From Salvia splendens (taxonomy: Eukaryota > Streptophyta > Magnoliopsida > Lamiales > Lamiaceae), in the NCBI RefSeq assembly GCF_004379255.2, contig NC_056033.1, positions 40,574,719 through 40,638,718 on the forward strand: 64,000 nt of DNA, in the 5' to 3' direction. Shown here in pieces: positions 39,984 to 51,574 of this stretch. Below the pieces are notes generated by a model. The model did not search any database, was not told the DNA's origin, and saw only the letters and a list, made by a program, of their open reading frames with translations. Every line of letters starts with the position of its first letter. Positions within the stretch are counted from its first letter, which is position 1. A program made the translations under genes and the position numbers.

Positions 39984-41228
39984 CAATTAATCATTCGCCT
40001 CAATTCTTGTGAAATGATTAACTTTTATTTGTTTCTTAACAATTGATTTCAAAATACTATATTAATTTGGAAATTTACATTTTGTTTCACTACTCTGTTT
40101 TTAGTCTTCAAGTAATCATTTGGTATTGGTGGATCTAAGAACATATCATGAGGGCCAAGAAAACTCTGGGTAAATTAAGGAATACTTAAAATTCATGGAA
40201 TCGGAGACACTGAAAAAAATCATCGCTACTATGAAGAGGTTGCGGTAGTGGCGGAGAGGGAGACACGGTAGATGAGGCAAGGGAGAACTACATTTTTAGT
40301 CCCTAGACATTGAACTAACATCATTCGCGGTCCCTATTTTTTTTAAATATTATCGGAAGTACTTGAACATTGATATAATATTGTTGGAAGGGCTTTTGCA
40401 TTTCTTTTTATCAAAATACCTTTTTGACTTCAAGAGTTATTTATGTTTTTTTTCATTAGAGAGAACCATCACTTCGGCAATTCATTTCACTTCCCTTCAA
40501 GTATGTGCCATGACAAAGTGGCCTCTCTCATTAAAAAATACTATAAATTGATAGCTCTTATACCTTGGGGATATCAAGAAAAGATATCATTATCATATTA
40601 TATCACAAATGACAACATATAGTCTAAACTAATTTTGATATTTTTCCATGCGATAAATGCGTTATAACAATTTTCCATATTTTTGGCCCCCACTGACTTC
40701 TGACTCTGGCCATCTTTCTCTTAATTAATTAATGTTGTGGAATTTTTACAAGCATTAATTATCATGCAGTGGTGGCTATGGTGTATGACTTTCAAATGAC
40801 CAAGTCTTTTTTTTTTCCTTTTTTTTTTTCTTTTTTTCTTTTTTTTCTTCTTTTTTTCTTTTTTTTTTCTTTTTTTTTATTCTTTTCAAATGACCAAGTC
40901 TTCTTTACAAATAATTTATAATTTCATCTTTATTATTGTAATAATTCATAGTAATTACGAAGTTTAATTGGAATTGACTGTCCTTCACCTATAACTCAAA
41001 ATCATCTATTTGGCCTATAATTCACAATCAAAATAGTTTTTAAACACGAATCAAGGCTGACTAACGTGAATTTATGACGATAAGATGACATTTTAAGCCA
41101 AAAAATAGTATAGAAAACTATTTTTTTCTTTACAACATTGAAATAACTGTTTTAGTGTATTACCTCAAATCCACATAAATAGGCCTCCTAAGTCAATAGA
41201 ATCAAAGAAAAAAAAACTACTCCAAAAC
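39984..41228. other. intergenic between amylase copies 2 and 3
   Basis: The 3' UTR of copy 2 is followed by AT-rich spacer. At 40807-40878 there is a ~70-base run of T broken only by single or paired C (a polypyrimidine tract). CATAAATAGG at 41174-41183 is the likely TATA box of copy 3, ~50 bp before its ATG. No other gene seen. Confidence 0.55.
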
Positions 41229-44200
41229 ATGACTACATTTCTTACATTCTTTTGGATGATCTTCTTTGTTTCGACTTTCTTTCCCACCGTGTCCACTTCC
41301 ACCTTATTGTTTCAGGCACTCTTGATTCATCAATTATTCTTTTGTTTAACTCAAATTTGTGTATTTAATTACTCCACTTTCTATTGTTGGATGTGCGTAG
41401 GGATTCAACTGGGAATCATGCAACAAGCAAGGAGGGTGGTACAATTCACTTATCGGTGATGTACCTGACATCGCCGCTGCCGGAGTTACACATATATGGC
41501 TTCCACCTCCCTCTCACTCTGCTGATTCTCATGGTCTCTCTCTCTCTCTATTCTAGGATTTTTTTTCACAGTGCTAAAATTTTAAGAATAAATGAGTGAA
41601 AAATATATTTATATATGTATAAAGTGGAAAAACAAAAAATACAATCTTATTTACTACAATAACATGGCCATAGAGTTGACTATTACGCCAACTTTCATTT
41701 ACAAGTTAGCATCTTCTCCTATTTTAGTTTATTAGTAGTATATTAGATTATTTGAAGTGTTATAATATAACTTCCGTATCTTCTTCACATTTGGTATGAA
41801 CACGAGTTTTAAGAAATGTAAAGAATTATGGGTTGGAAAAGTTAGTAGAATATAGAATTTCCTTTTTTATATTAGTTTTATAATAGAATGTGAGTGAAGT
41901 GAGTTAGTGGAATATGAAACATACTTACTACTTATGATAAAAATAAAATGTCTCTTATTGTTGGACGGATTGAAATGACAAAGTGTGACTCTGGACAAAG
42001 TTAATTCCATCCATAATTTAGGAAAATTTACTAAAATTTCAATCTTAGACTAATTCTTATCATTTGGACATTAATGAGGACAAGAAATTTGGTACTCCAA
42101 TGACTTTCAAAATCAATAATCATAAGACCATCCACTACGCTGTCTCTATACCGTCCCTTAAACCGTCCTTTAAATACTATTTGACCACTATTTGAGGGCC
42201 TCACTGTCCTTTTTTCCTCCATGCCTTAACTAAGGGACGGAACCTGCAACGCTCCGTCCCTTAATTACTATTCATTCAATTTCATTTTTTATTTTTTTTC
42301 CAGCCCAATTCAATTAAAACAAACACACTTTATTAAAAACACACTTTATTAAAAAACACACAACATAAAAAAACACACAACATAAAAAACACACAACATA
42401 ATTTAAAATACAAATTTAAAGAAAAATAAAAAAACTACTCCGCCGGCTAATCATCCTCCGGAGGCGGTCGAGGTTGAGGGGGAGTCGGAAGGCCAAGTTG
42501 TGCTGCCATATACACAATTCCGTTCCACCAGGCCGTGAATTGGGCGTACGAGAAGCGGGAAGTGTCCGCCATTGTGGCGGTCATGTACGCCACCATAAGT
42601 GTGTCCGAGCCTCCCCGCGAGCCCGATCCTGAGGCCGGCTGACTTGATTCGCCTCGGCCCTTCCTTGCTCTAGCCGCTTTCGCCGCCTTCGTCCCTTGCG
42701 GCCGACGGCGCCCACTCACGGATCCTCCAGCATCGCCGACCGTACCCGCAAACTCCTGGGATTCAGCCTCAGGTTGGCTGATGCCCTCAGCGGTGTCACC
42801 ATCAGACGAGTATTGACCACTCGCCGTATGCTTCGTGCGCTTCGAGGTTGAGCCCGAGGTGGAGCGAAAACCGCCGGCCCACCGTTCCTCGTCCTTGACG
42901 GCCTGCCAAACATCAGCAAATCTGAATTGATGACGTTCGTCCTGGTAGTAGGCGCGCAAAGCGGACGTCAAAATGTCGGTTGCCGTTGCGCCTCTTTGGT
43001 AGCGCGCCTCTTCGGCCGAGTAGATGCCGCAGAATTTTTTGACCTGTCGGTCGACTCGGTCAAAGTGAGAGAGGAGCATTTTAAATTTGCGCTTGCGGAA
43101 GCCGTTCGGCTTTATCTGGTGGTAGACCTCGCAGACCTTTTCCCAGAAACACTTCCGAGATTGTTGATTCCCGACGATGGGATCGTACGAGACGGTGATC
43201 CAGGCGTTGTACACCGCCAGCGTTTCGAGGTTGTTGTACGGATGTCGGCCTAGATCCTCTTTCTCTTCTTCCTCTTCCTCCTCGTCCTCGCCCGCCTGGG
43301 GTTGTACACCGCCTCGGCCACCTCCACTGCCTCGGCCTACTCCCGGCGTGGGATCAACGGGAAAATCCTCCCGGATATGGGATAATCCCTGCGAATACCG
43401 CGGGGCGGAGGGACGGACATATGCATCAAGGTCAAAATTGGGTGGTTGGTACTCCCATGGCGTCGCCGAACCCTGGGTCCCCGGCGTTGACGAACTGGAA
43501 CCGCCCAATGTGTTGATCATGGTCTCCCAATCGCCGAACGCGTTGAGATCTCACCCGCTAGAGCCGGAACCGCCGTAGTTGCCGTTGCTGTCGCCGGACA
43601 TCTTGAGTTTTTTTTTTTTTTCTTTTTAAAAATTAACTTCATATATTTATATCATATATATGAAGGAAGAAATTACAAATCAACAGTTTATGAGTATTTA
43701 TAGAGTAAAAAAATTTAAAAATAAAAAAATTTAAAAAAAAAACAAAAAAAACGGTATTATTACCGTTACAATTTTTTTTCTTTTATTTTTTTTAAAATTC
43801 AAATTTTAAAAAAATATTTATTGCGTCAGCACGTGACGACGCCCACTCGCGGGCCGGCAAGTGGGCGTCACGCACGATGCCGGGTCGCGCCACGTCGCTT
43901 AGGCGCGTGGCGAGACAGCCCGTCTCGTGGCTCGACGGGACGAGACGCGGGACGAGACGCGGGACGGCGCGGGACGGGACGGCGAGCTGCAACGCGTCGC
44001 GCCGCGGTCCCGTCTCTCCGGGACGGGACGCGAGACGCCGGCGAGACGCGTAGTGGATGGTCTAACGTTTTTGAATTTGTTCTGAATTATTGAATGACAA
44101 AAAAAATTACCTCGCGTGCAATTTATTGTTGATATTTTAAAACTAAATCATGTTGTTTTCTTCATTAAATAATAATCGTTTTTGATATCAACCATTAGTC

Positions 44201-45762
44201 AACATGCAATATTTCTTGTGCAGGGTATCTGCCGGGAAGGCTATACGACCTCGACGCATCAAAATACGGCAACGGCAGCGAGCTCCGATCACTAATCAAA
44301 TCCATACACGCCCACGGCATGAAGGCCGTGGCCGACATCGTGATCAACCACCGCACGGCCGAGAAGAAAGACCGCCGAGGGATCTACAACATCTTCGAGG
44401 GAGGCACACCCGACGGCCGCCTCGACTGGGGCCCGTCCTTCATATGCCGCGACGACAAGAAGTTCTCCGACGGCACCGGCAACCTCGACTCGGGCGAGCC
44501 CTACCCGATGGCTCCGGACATCGACCACCTCAACCCCCGCGTCAGGGCCGAGCTCTCCGAGTGGCTCAACTGGCTCAAGTCCGACGTCGGCTTCGACGGC
44601 TGGCGGCTCGACTTCGTCAAGGGCTATGCCCCCCGGTTCACCAAGTTCTACGTGGACCGGACCCGCCCGGACTTCGCTGTTGGTGAGATCTGGAACTCTC
44701 TCTCCTACTGGAATGACGAGGAGCTGGCGTATGATCAGAGCCGCCACAGGAACGAGGTGGCGGCGTGGATGAAGAAAGCCGGCGGGGCGGTGGCGGCCGT
44801 CGACTTCACTACCAAGGGGATCCTTCAGGCGGCGGTGGAGGGGGAGCTGTGGAGGTTGAGGGACGCTAAGGGAAGGCCGCCGGGGCTCATCGGTATAAGG
44901 CCGAAGAGTGCTGTCACGTTCATCGACAACCACGACACCGGATCCACGCAGAAGCGGTGGCCTTTTCCGCCGGAGAAGGTGTCGCAGGGCTATGCTTATA
45001 TTCTTACTCATCCTGGCGTTCCATCTGTGGTACGTGTGTATGTAATTCTGTTTTTTTTTTATTTGAAGGTGCTCAAGACCCCCTAAACCCCACAGAAAAA
45101 CACTTCACCCCCACCCGTCCCATAAGAATAACACATTTTTTAATATGTAATTGGTTAAGTAAAAGAGCGAAAAAGAAAAGATAATGAAATTAATATCAGT
45201 GGATCGTGGTTTAAACGTTTCTTTATTTTAGAACTAGCCTAACTTGAAGGAAGAATATAAAATGGTAAAATTGGTCTATTTGTATAGGACATAGAGAGTA
45301 TATCTGATCGAGAGTCGCAAATCGAATTTTTTCTGATAGGATAAGTAATTAGAAAAGAAGAAGAATTTTGTTGGGGGTGCTGAAGTCCCCCACACCCCTA
45401 AATATGCAAGAAGGAGAGCAGTTTATTGATTTGGTTGGGGGTGCTGCAGCTCCCTCGAATCCGGGAATAAGATGAAATGGTGCATGGTTTTCTTTGTTTT
45501 GTAGTTCTATGATCATTTCTTTGAATGGGGGAAGAAGGAAGAGATTATGAAGCTGAGCGTGGTGAGGAGGAGGAATGGCATTGGTGCGGGCAGCAAGGTC
45601 GAGATTCTGGCGGCGGAGTCGAATCTTTATGTGGCAAAGATTGATGGTAAGATCATCACCAAGATTGGGTCAGAGATGGATCTAGGAAACCTAATTCCTC
45701 CGGATTTTAAGGTTGCAGCTGATGGTAATGATTATGCAGTTTGGGAGAAGCTAGCAGCTTGA
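41229..45762 (+). CDS. AMY: alpha-amylase (GH13), copy 3, intact frame, GC donor
   Basis: Exons 41229-41315, 41401-41533, 44224-45029 and 45505-45762 join in frame to 427 aa. The signal peptide ([19 protein letters not shown]...) precedes LLFQGFNWES. Catalytic residues are present: Asp203 in [10 protein letters not shown], Glu228 in VGEIW and Asp311 in FIDNHD. Exons 2 and 3 have exactly the lengths of copy 2 (133 and 806 bp). The donor of intron 1 is CAG/GCACTC, a GC donor where copy 2 has CAG/GTAAAC; GC-AG introns exist but this context is weak, so splicing may be inefficient. Intron 2 is 2.7 kb and contains Harbinger element B. The protein differs from copy 2 at many sites (for example EPYPMAPD for AAYDPAPD), so the copies are not very recent. 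Confidence 0.9.
42126..44062 (-). mobile_element. PIF/Harbinger element B (Myb/SANT-gene-only)
   Basis: Complete 1937-bp element, inserted opposite to the amylase gene. The ends are GACCATCCACTACGC on both strands, with TAA flanks (42123-42125, 44063-44065). Read on the minus strand it starts with the same GC-rich GACGGG-type end as element A, then has the same ACGGTAAT-ATACCGTT and TACTCTATAAATA stretch. It carries one gene, then the same 3' flank as A (AATAAAGTGTGTTTG, TTGAATTGGG, GGGACGGAGCGTTGCAGG). The gene is the Myb/SANT-like accessory ORF; no transposase sequence is present. Confidence 0.93.
42447..43601 (-). pseudogene. Harbinger Myb/SANT-like accessory protein gene
   Basis: From the likely original ATG (43601) the frame reads [11 protein letters not shown]..., hits TGA at 43551-43553 (codon 17), and continues open for ~370 codons to 42447. 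A Met at 43520 would allow restart, giving 357 aa. After an acidic run ([12 protein letters not shown]) follows a trihelix/SANT-like domain ([50 protein letters not shown]). A charged middle and a Pro-rich end complete it. In rice Ping/Pong-type elements the equivalent ORF1 protein binds element ends and helps the transposase. Similar plant proteins are often annotated as glutathione S-transferase T3-like by mistake. Confidence 0.85.
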
Positions 45763-47055
45763 ATTTTGTGTGTTGTAAACAGAATAAGATGCAAGTTTGA
45801 ATAGGATTTGCCATTTTATTTGCTTTTACATATGTTTGGTATCCAAGGCTAGGCCCGTGTTCCTTTATCACGGGCCATCTTGGACCTGATGAATTGTATT
45901 ATAAAACTGTGTGGATTGGACAGCCCATATGGAGTATGGGTTTGTTCTTAATTATCCGATGGCTAAAAAATCTGATCGCTTACGTGCAATATATTGTGAT
46001 GTTTTTATTAATCAAATCACATTGTTTATTTGTTAATAGACGGCATCGTTTAACATATCAGTGATGACGTCAACATATAATTTTATAACTATCATACTGT
46101 ATAAAATATGATTTCATCAAAAAAATCATTAAAGAAAATTTGCGAATAAATTCAAATTTCATAGTTATCTGATTTTTAAAGTTGTAGAACAAACTAAAAT
46201 TTTACTAAATTTCATCATTTTTTTGGCAAGTTGTCCATGAATTAATGAGTAAATATCCAATGTTTCTTATGTAGGGTATTTGCCGGGAAGGCTGTATGAC
46301 CTCGATTCAATGAAATACGACAATCACGACATAATGATTAACCAAAACTACGAAGTGTGGAATTGTTCTCATTTATTCGATGGCGAAAAAACCTGGTCAC
46401 TTACCTCCATTTAATATAAAGGATAAATAACCAAAAAAACCATGAAATTTGGTCAAACTCTGGTCTATCCCGCAACTATTAAAAATGACATCATTTAATA
46501 CACTTAGTCAATTATATCTTCAATGTCTACATAAGTACGCGTTACGTTGATAAATTCACAAATATAGCATGCTGTAATTTTTTTTTCATGGGAGAATTGA
46601 GAAAAATATCAAAGTTATGATACAATTGGTTATTATTTAAAGTTACAGGATAGACCAGAATTTGACCAAACTTTATAATTTTTTTTTAGCAATTATCCCT
46701 AATATGAATTCATTTCAGGTATGTATATATATCTCATGATTCAATAAATGATCTCAAGCGTTGGTGTTTGCTTTTGAATTTTCAGAATATACTTACATGA
46801 TATGGATATTTGAGTATCGTTATTTCCTTTTCTGTACTTTGTTATGTAAATTTGAATACTGGAGTACAAATTTAAAGAGAATTAAATGAAGATAACAACA
46901 CAAATTTATAATATTCTCTGAAACTATCCGTTGGAACTTCAAATCAGTTGATTAATTTTTATTTTGAAATTCATCCATAACCCTAGAAATCGGAAGCACT
47001 GAAACTCCAATTTCAAACTTTTCAACTCCCGCTCCTCTCTCTCTACGCCGTCACA
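45763..47055. other. intergenic with amylase debris
   Basis: The 3' UTR of copy 3 is followed by DNA resembling the end of amylase intron 2 (GTGCAATATATTGT near 45985, against GTGCAATTTATTGT at 44117) leading to the exon stub at 46275. The remainder up to the CYPRO4-like gene is AT-rich with no features. Confidence 0.5.
46275..46330 (+). pseudogene. alpha-amylase exon 3 stub (copy 4)
   Basis: After a splice-acceptor-like TATGTAG the sequence reads [17 protein letters not shown], the first ~17 residues of amylase exon 3. It then diverges into unrelated AT-rich DNA. It shows that the tandem array once extended one more unit or that a duplication broke off here. Confidence 0.85.
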
Positions 47056-49569
47056 ATGGGCGCCCACCCCAGCAGAGATTTGGATCTCTCCGACTCCGAA
47101 TCCGACACCGACTCTCACGAAACCACGCACCAGGAATCCGATTCCGAAGAAGCCTACGCCACGCCGTCGTCGAACCCCTCCGACCGGAAGCGCGACGACC
47201 CCAAAACGCCGTCGTCAATCGACGACGTCGAATCGCGTCTCAAAGCGCTCAAACTCAAGTACAACAACAACTCCACCGCTCCGAATTTGAAGAACGCGGT
47301 GAAGCTCTACCTCCACGTCGGCGGCAACACCGCCAAATCGAAATGGGTGGTGTCCGAGAAGGTGACTTCCTATTCCTTTGTGAAGGGGGCTCCCAACGGC
47401 GAGGAGGAAGACGACGAATACGACGATGAAGGCGGATCCGACCCGAATGCCTGCTGGCTTTTGAGAATCGGGTCGAAGGTGAGAGCTAGGGTTGATGAGA
47501 ATTTGCAATTGAAGGCGTTTAAGGAGCAGAGGCGTTGTGATTTCGTCGTGAATGGTGTTTGGGCGATTAGGTTCTTCAGCGCGGAAGAGTGGGATTGTTT
47601 CACTAAGAGGTATCAGGATTGCTTGTTTGAGAATACCTATGGATATGAAGCTAATGATGCTAGTAAGCTGAAGGTATATGGAAAGGATTTCATTGGATGG
47701 GCGAATCCTGAGGTGGCGGATGATTCGATGTGGGAGGATGCGGAGATGAAGACTCCTCCGAGCAAAACTCCGGTGAGACGAGGGAATGATTTGACTGAGG
47801 AGTTCGAGGATGCTGCGGTGAATGGGGGCGCTATTCAGAGCTTGGCTTTGGGGGCTTTGGATAACAGTTTCTTAGTCAGCGATTCGGGGATTCAGGTTGT
47901 TAGGAATTACAGCCATGGAATTCAAGGGAAGGGGATGTATGTGAACTTTGAGGAAGGTAAATTGAGTGGTAGGAAGGGTGCTAATGCGACTCCGAGGAAG
48001 GCTCTGCTCATGAGAGCTGAGACTAATATGCTTCTCATGAGCCCTATGAATGAAGCTAAACCGCATTCGAAGGGCCTGCATCAGCTTGATATAGAAACTG
48101 GGAGAGTTGTGAGTGAGTGGAAGTTTGAAAAGGATGGAGCTGACATTTCGATGAGAGATATCACTAATGATAACAAGGGGGCTCAGATGGATCCCTCAGG
48201 GTCGACTTTCTTGGGATTGGATGACAACAGGCTGTGTCGTTGGGATATGCGAGATAGGAGGGGGATGGTCCAGGATATTGTGAATGAGAGCACGCCTGTG
48301 TTGAATTGGACTCAGGGGCATCAGTTTTCGAGGGGGACTAATTTCCAGTGCTTTGCAACGACTGGTGACGGCTCTATTGTTGTTGGATCGCTAGATGGGA
48401 AGATTAGGCTGTACTCCGTCAGTTCCATGAGGCAGGCCAAGACTGCCTTTCCTGGCCTCGGCTCACCTATCACTCATGTTGATGTTACCTTTGATGGGAA
48501 GTGGATTTTGGGAACCACTGATACTTACTTGGTCCTCATATGCAGTCTATTCACAGATAAAGATGGTAAGACCAAGACGGGTTTCTCTGGCCGAATGGGG
48601 CATCGGATTTCAGCTCCGAGGTTGTTGAAGCTAAATCCTGTGGATTCGCACATGGCTGGCACAAGCAAATTCCGCAATGCTCAGTTCTCGTGGGTACGTA
48701 TGCATGTTAATCTTCTCTTGGTGTTATTTTGGTTAGATTGGTCTTAACATTTAATGTTGATGTTGTTTGTTCATCTTTAATAAGATAGTAACTGATTGGT
48801 TTCTTTTTCTGCTTTCCATTTAATTGGCACATTTGATGTATACTAATTTGGTGGTTTAGATGTGTTGATAGATTTTGTAAAGCTTTCAGAATGAGAAACT
48901 TAAGTGCTGCGTTTAGCTTTGCATGATGGTGATTTGGGTTTAGCCTTTTTAGCAAAATTTTAGGGTCTTCATCATTTATTGATCTTGTTACTACTAGACA
49001 TGAGATGTTGGATTTGAAATCTTTTCTAAATCCTCTACCCTTCTTCAGAAACATGTGCAAATTAAACCCTTGTGAACTAATTACAAGAAGGTTTGCCCAA
49101 TATCCCTTCACACATATTCAGTTAAATATCAATGTCGGATAGTTTATTCCGCATGCATTAATGTATGCATTTTTATCATATTTGGTTTGCCACTTGAAGA
49201 ATGCATGAGATGCTTTTATCTTTCTTGAGATGGTATGCTGCAAGAAACTGATGCTAGAGATGTCGTTTAATTGCTCAGGTCACGGAGGAAGGGAAGCAGG
49301 AGCGCCACTTGGTTGCCACTGTGGGAAAGTTTAGTGTTATATGGAATTTCCAACAGGTGAAGGATGGATCTCACCATTGCTATCAAAATCAAGTAGGCCT
49401 AAAAAGCTGCTACTGCTACAAGGTTGTCCTGAAAGATGACTCGATCGTTGACAGTCGCTTCATGCACGACAAATATGCAGTCAGCGACTCACCTGAGGCA
49501 CCGCTTGTGGTGGCAACCCCCATGAGAGTCAGCTCCTTTAGCATCTCCAGCCGCCGACTGCAGATGTAA
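47056..49569 (+). CDS. CYPRO4/DEM-like protein with VID27 domain, 2 exons
   Basis: Exons 47056-48693 and 49279-49569 join in frame to 642 aa. The N-terminus ([23 protein letters not shown]) has a Gly2 that could be myristoylated and is acidic. A PH-like region follows ([20 protein letters not shown] ... [18 protein letters not shown]). The C-terminal half is the VID27 beta-propeller-like domain ([60 protein letters not shown]). The family includes cardoon CYPRO4 and tomato DEM, needed for shoot and root apical meristem formation. The biochemical role is unknown. The start matches the family's MG(A/T)-type beginning. The first exon is unusually long for this window. Confidence 0.92.
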
Positions 49570-49948
49570 AGAAGTTCTATCTATGATTGATCAAGCTTAT
49601 GTACTTTATAGGAATATTTATGTATTAGGTCATATAAGAAAATATTGACCTTAAATCTGTTCTAGTATGTGAAGATTCTCAAGACAAAAATTTGCTGTAA
49701 TTGGTTGCTTCTAGCAATCTACTTTCTTGTTGAATGATAATGTCTTTGCATAATACTACCATAATAACATTCCATGTAGGATGCACAACAACAAAATAAA
49801 AAGAAAAAAGAAAAGGATAAGTGGGGCCATGCTATCATGTTTATCATCCAGTTATAACTGAAGCTCTTCATTATTTGTGGACCTTGTTTTTTGTATTCCT
49901 TTTGCCAAGTATTTTAGCAACAAGTTTGAAACATGAGGTAAGAAAACG

Positions 49949-51161
49949 ATGGAGATAGCTGTGGGAAGAGGAATTCAAACGTTGGCTCACTGTAGCTTCT
50001 TCCCATTCACTGTAAAAACCATAGACAGAACTTCCTTCACCAGATCCAACAATGGCTGGCTTGCAAAAAAGGGGCCAGGTTCTGCCCCGAGCCACCAGCG
50101 GGTGGTGGTAGTTAGAGCTCAGAACCGGCCCACATGGCTCCCCGGCCTCGACCCTCCACCCTATCTCGATGGAACGTGAGGCCATGTTTGTTGAGTAACC
50201 TCTTAGTGCTTGTACACACTACATCAGTGCTCTTTTTAAACCTCTGCATTCTTTATGTATTCATGTAGACTAGCTGGAGATTTTGGGTTCGACCCCCTCG
50301 GGCTCGGTGAGGATCCTGAAAGCTTAAAGTGGTATGTCCAGGCTGAGCTAGTTCATGCCCGGTTTGCCATGGCTGGAGTTGCAGGGATTCTTGCCACTGA
50401 TGTAAGTCACTAATGTTACAACCATGAATTTCATTCAGTTTCAACAGATGATCATCAGATTTTCCTGCAGTTGCTACGCGTGACGGGCATAAGCAACTTG
50501 CCCGTTTGGTACGAAGCCGGTGCCACCAAGTTCAGTTTTGCTAGCACCAGAACTCTCATCATAGTGCAACTACTCTTGATGGGGTAACTAAAACTACTAA
50601 GTACTAATCCAGTGCTGTTGTATTCTGACAACGACTTCTTAACTCATATTTGTGTGGTGCAGTTTTGTAGAAACCAAAAGATACATGGATTTCATAACTC
50701 CTGGCTCTCAAGCCAAAGAGGGTTCTTTCTTCGGATTAGAAGCTTCCTTCGAAGGGCTTGAACCCGGGTAATCTTCATCTTCATCGCGTCGAAAAGAATC
50801 TTTTTTTGTGTTTCTGGTCTCTAGCCTTGATATTTCACTGAATCAAGCAGATATCCTGGTGGCCCGTTGCTCAATCCACTTGGACTAGCAAAAGATATCA
50901 AGAATGCTCATGAATGGAAGCTTAAAGAGATAAAAAATGGTTCTTGCCTCCCCTCTCTCTCGCTCTCTCACACACATCTTCTTTTCCATCTGTCTCTAAC
51001 ACTTGTTTTTCTGTGTAGGGAGATTGGCAATGGTGGCAATTCTTGGAATCTTTGTCCAAGCAAATGTCACACATGTTGGCCCTATTGATAATCTCATCCA
51101 ACATCTTTCTAACCCTTGGCATACAACAATCATTCAAATAGTTTTTGGATCTAAATCTTGA
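49949..51161 (+). CDS. LHCA5: photosystem I light-harvesting protein LHCA5, 6 exons
   Basis: Exons 49949-50175, 50269-50401, 50471-50583, 50663-50767, 50851-50939 and 51019-51161 join in frame to 269 aa. A transit peptide of ~50 residues is followed by [33 protein letters not shown]. The three membrane helices carry the chlorophyll-binding signatures [15 protein letters not shown] and [16 protein letters not shown]. The close match to Lhca5 rather than Lhca1-4 rests on [18 protein letters not shown] and the [16 protein letters not shown] tail. Lhca5 is a minor antenna protein that helps dock the NDH complex to photosystem I. The gene converges on the WEB1-type gene, with ~410 bp between the stops. 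Confidence 0.95.
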
Positions 51162-51574
51162 TGCTTTTGTGATAGGGGAATGAATTCTTTCAATGTTTCG
51201 TTGCAATATTTTGATAAAAGTGGTCTGATTTTCTTGCATTCTCATTTCTCAAGAATCACTAAAATTAACAAGTCTGATGTATATAGAAACAAAACTATGA
51301 ATATTATTAATGAATCAAAAAAGTATGAAAGTCTTATTACAGAATCCAATCCCTCATGGCCACCCCAAGATATAATTACAAACTGTAAAACCCCAACAAG
51401 TATTAGGGGGGAAAAAAAAGAAAACTTCCGATCAGAGCAACCTATTGTGTACACAAAACAATACTGCTATACAAATATAGACGTTTTTGTCAAGAATGGA
51501 CAAGGTGATTCTGAGGAGAAAACTCAATTCCGAGGCAGGCGATTCCGATCCACGAGCAATACGTGGGGAGACGA

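Noticed and set aside
42447..43601. Host gene coding a glutathione S-transferase
   Set aside because: Such proteins are often labelled that way, but the SANT-like domain and the transposon ends on both sides show a Harbinger accessory gene.
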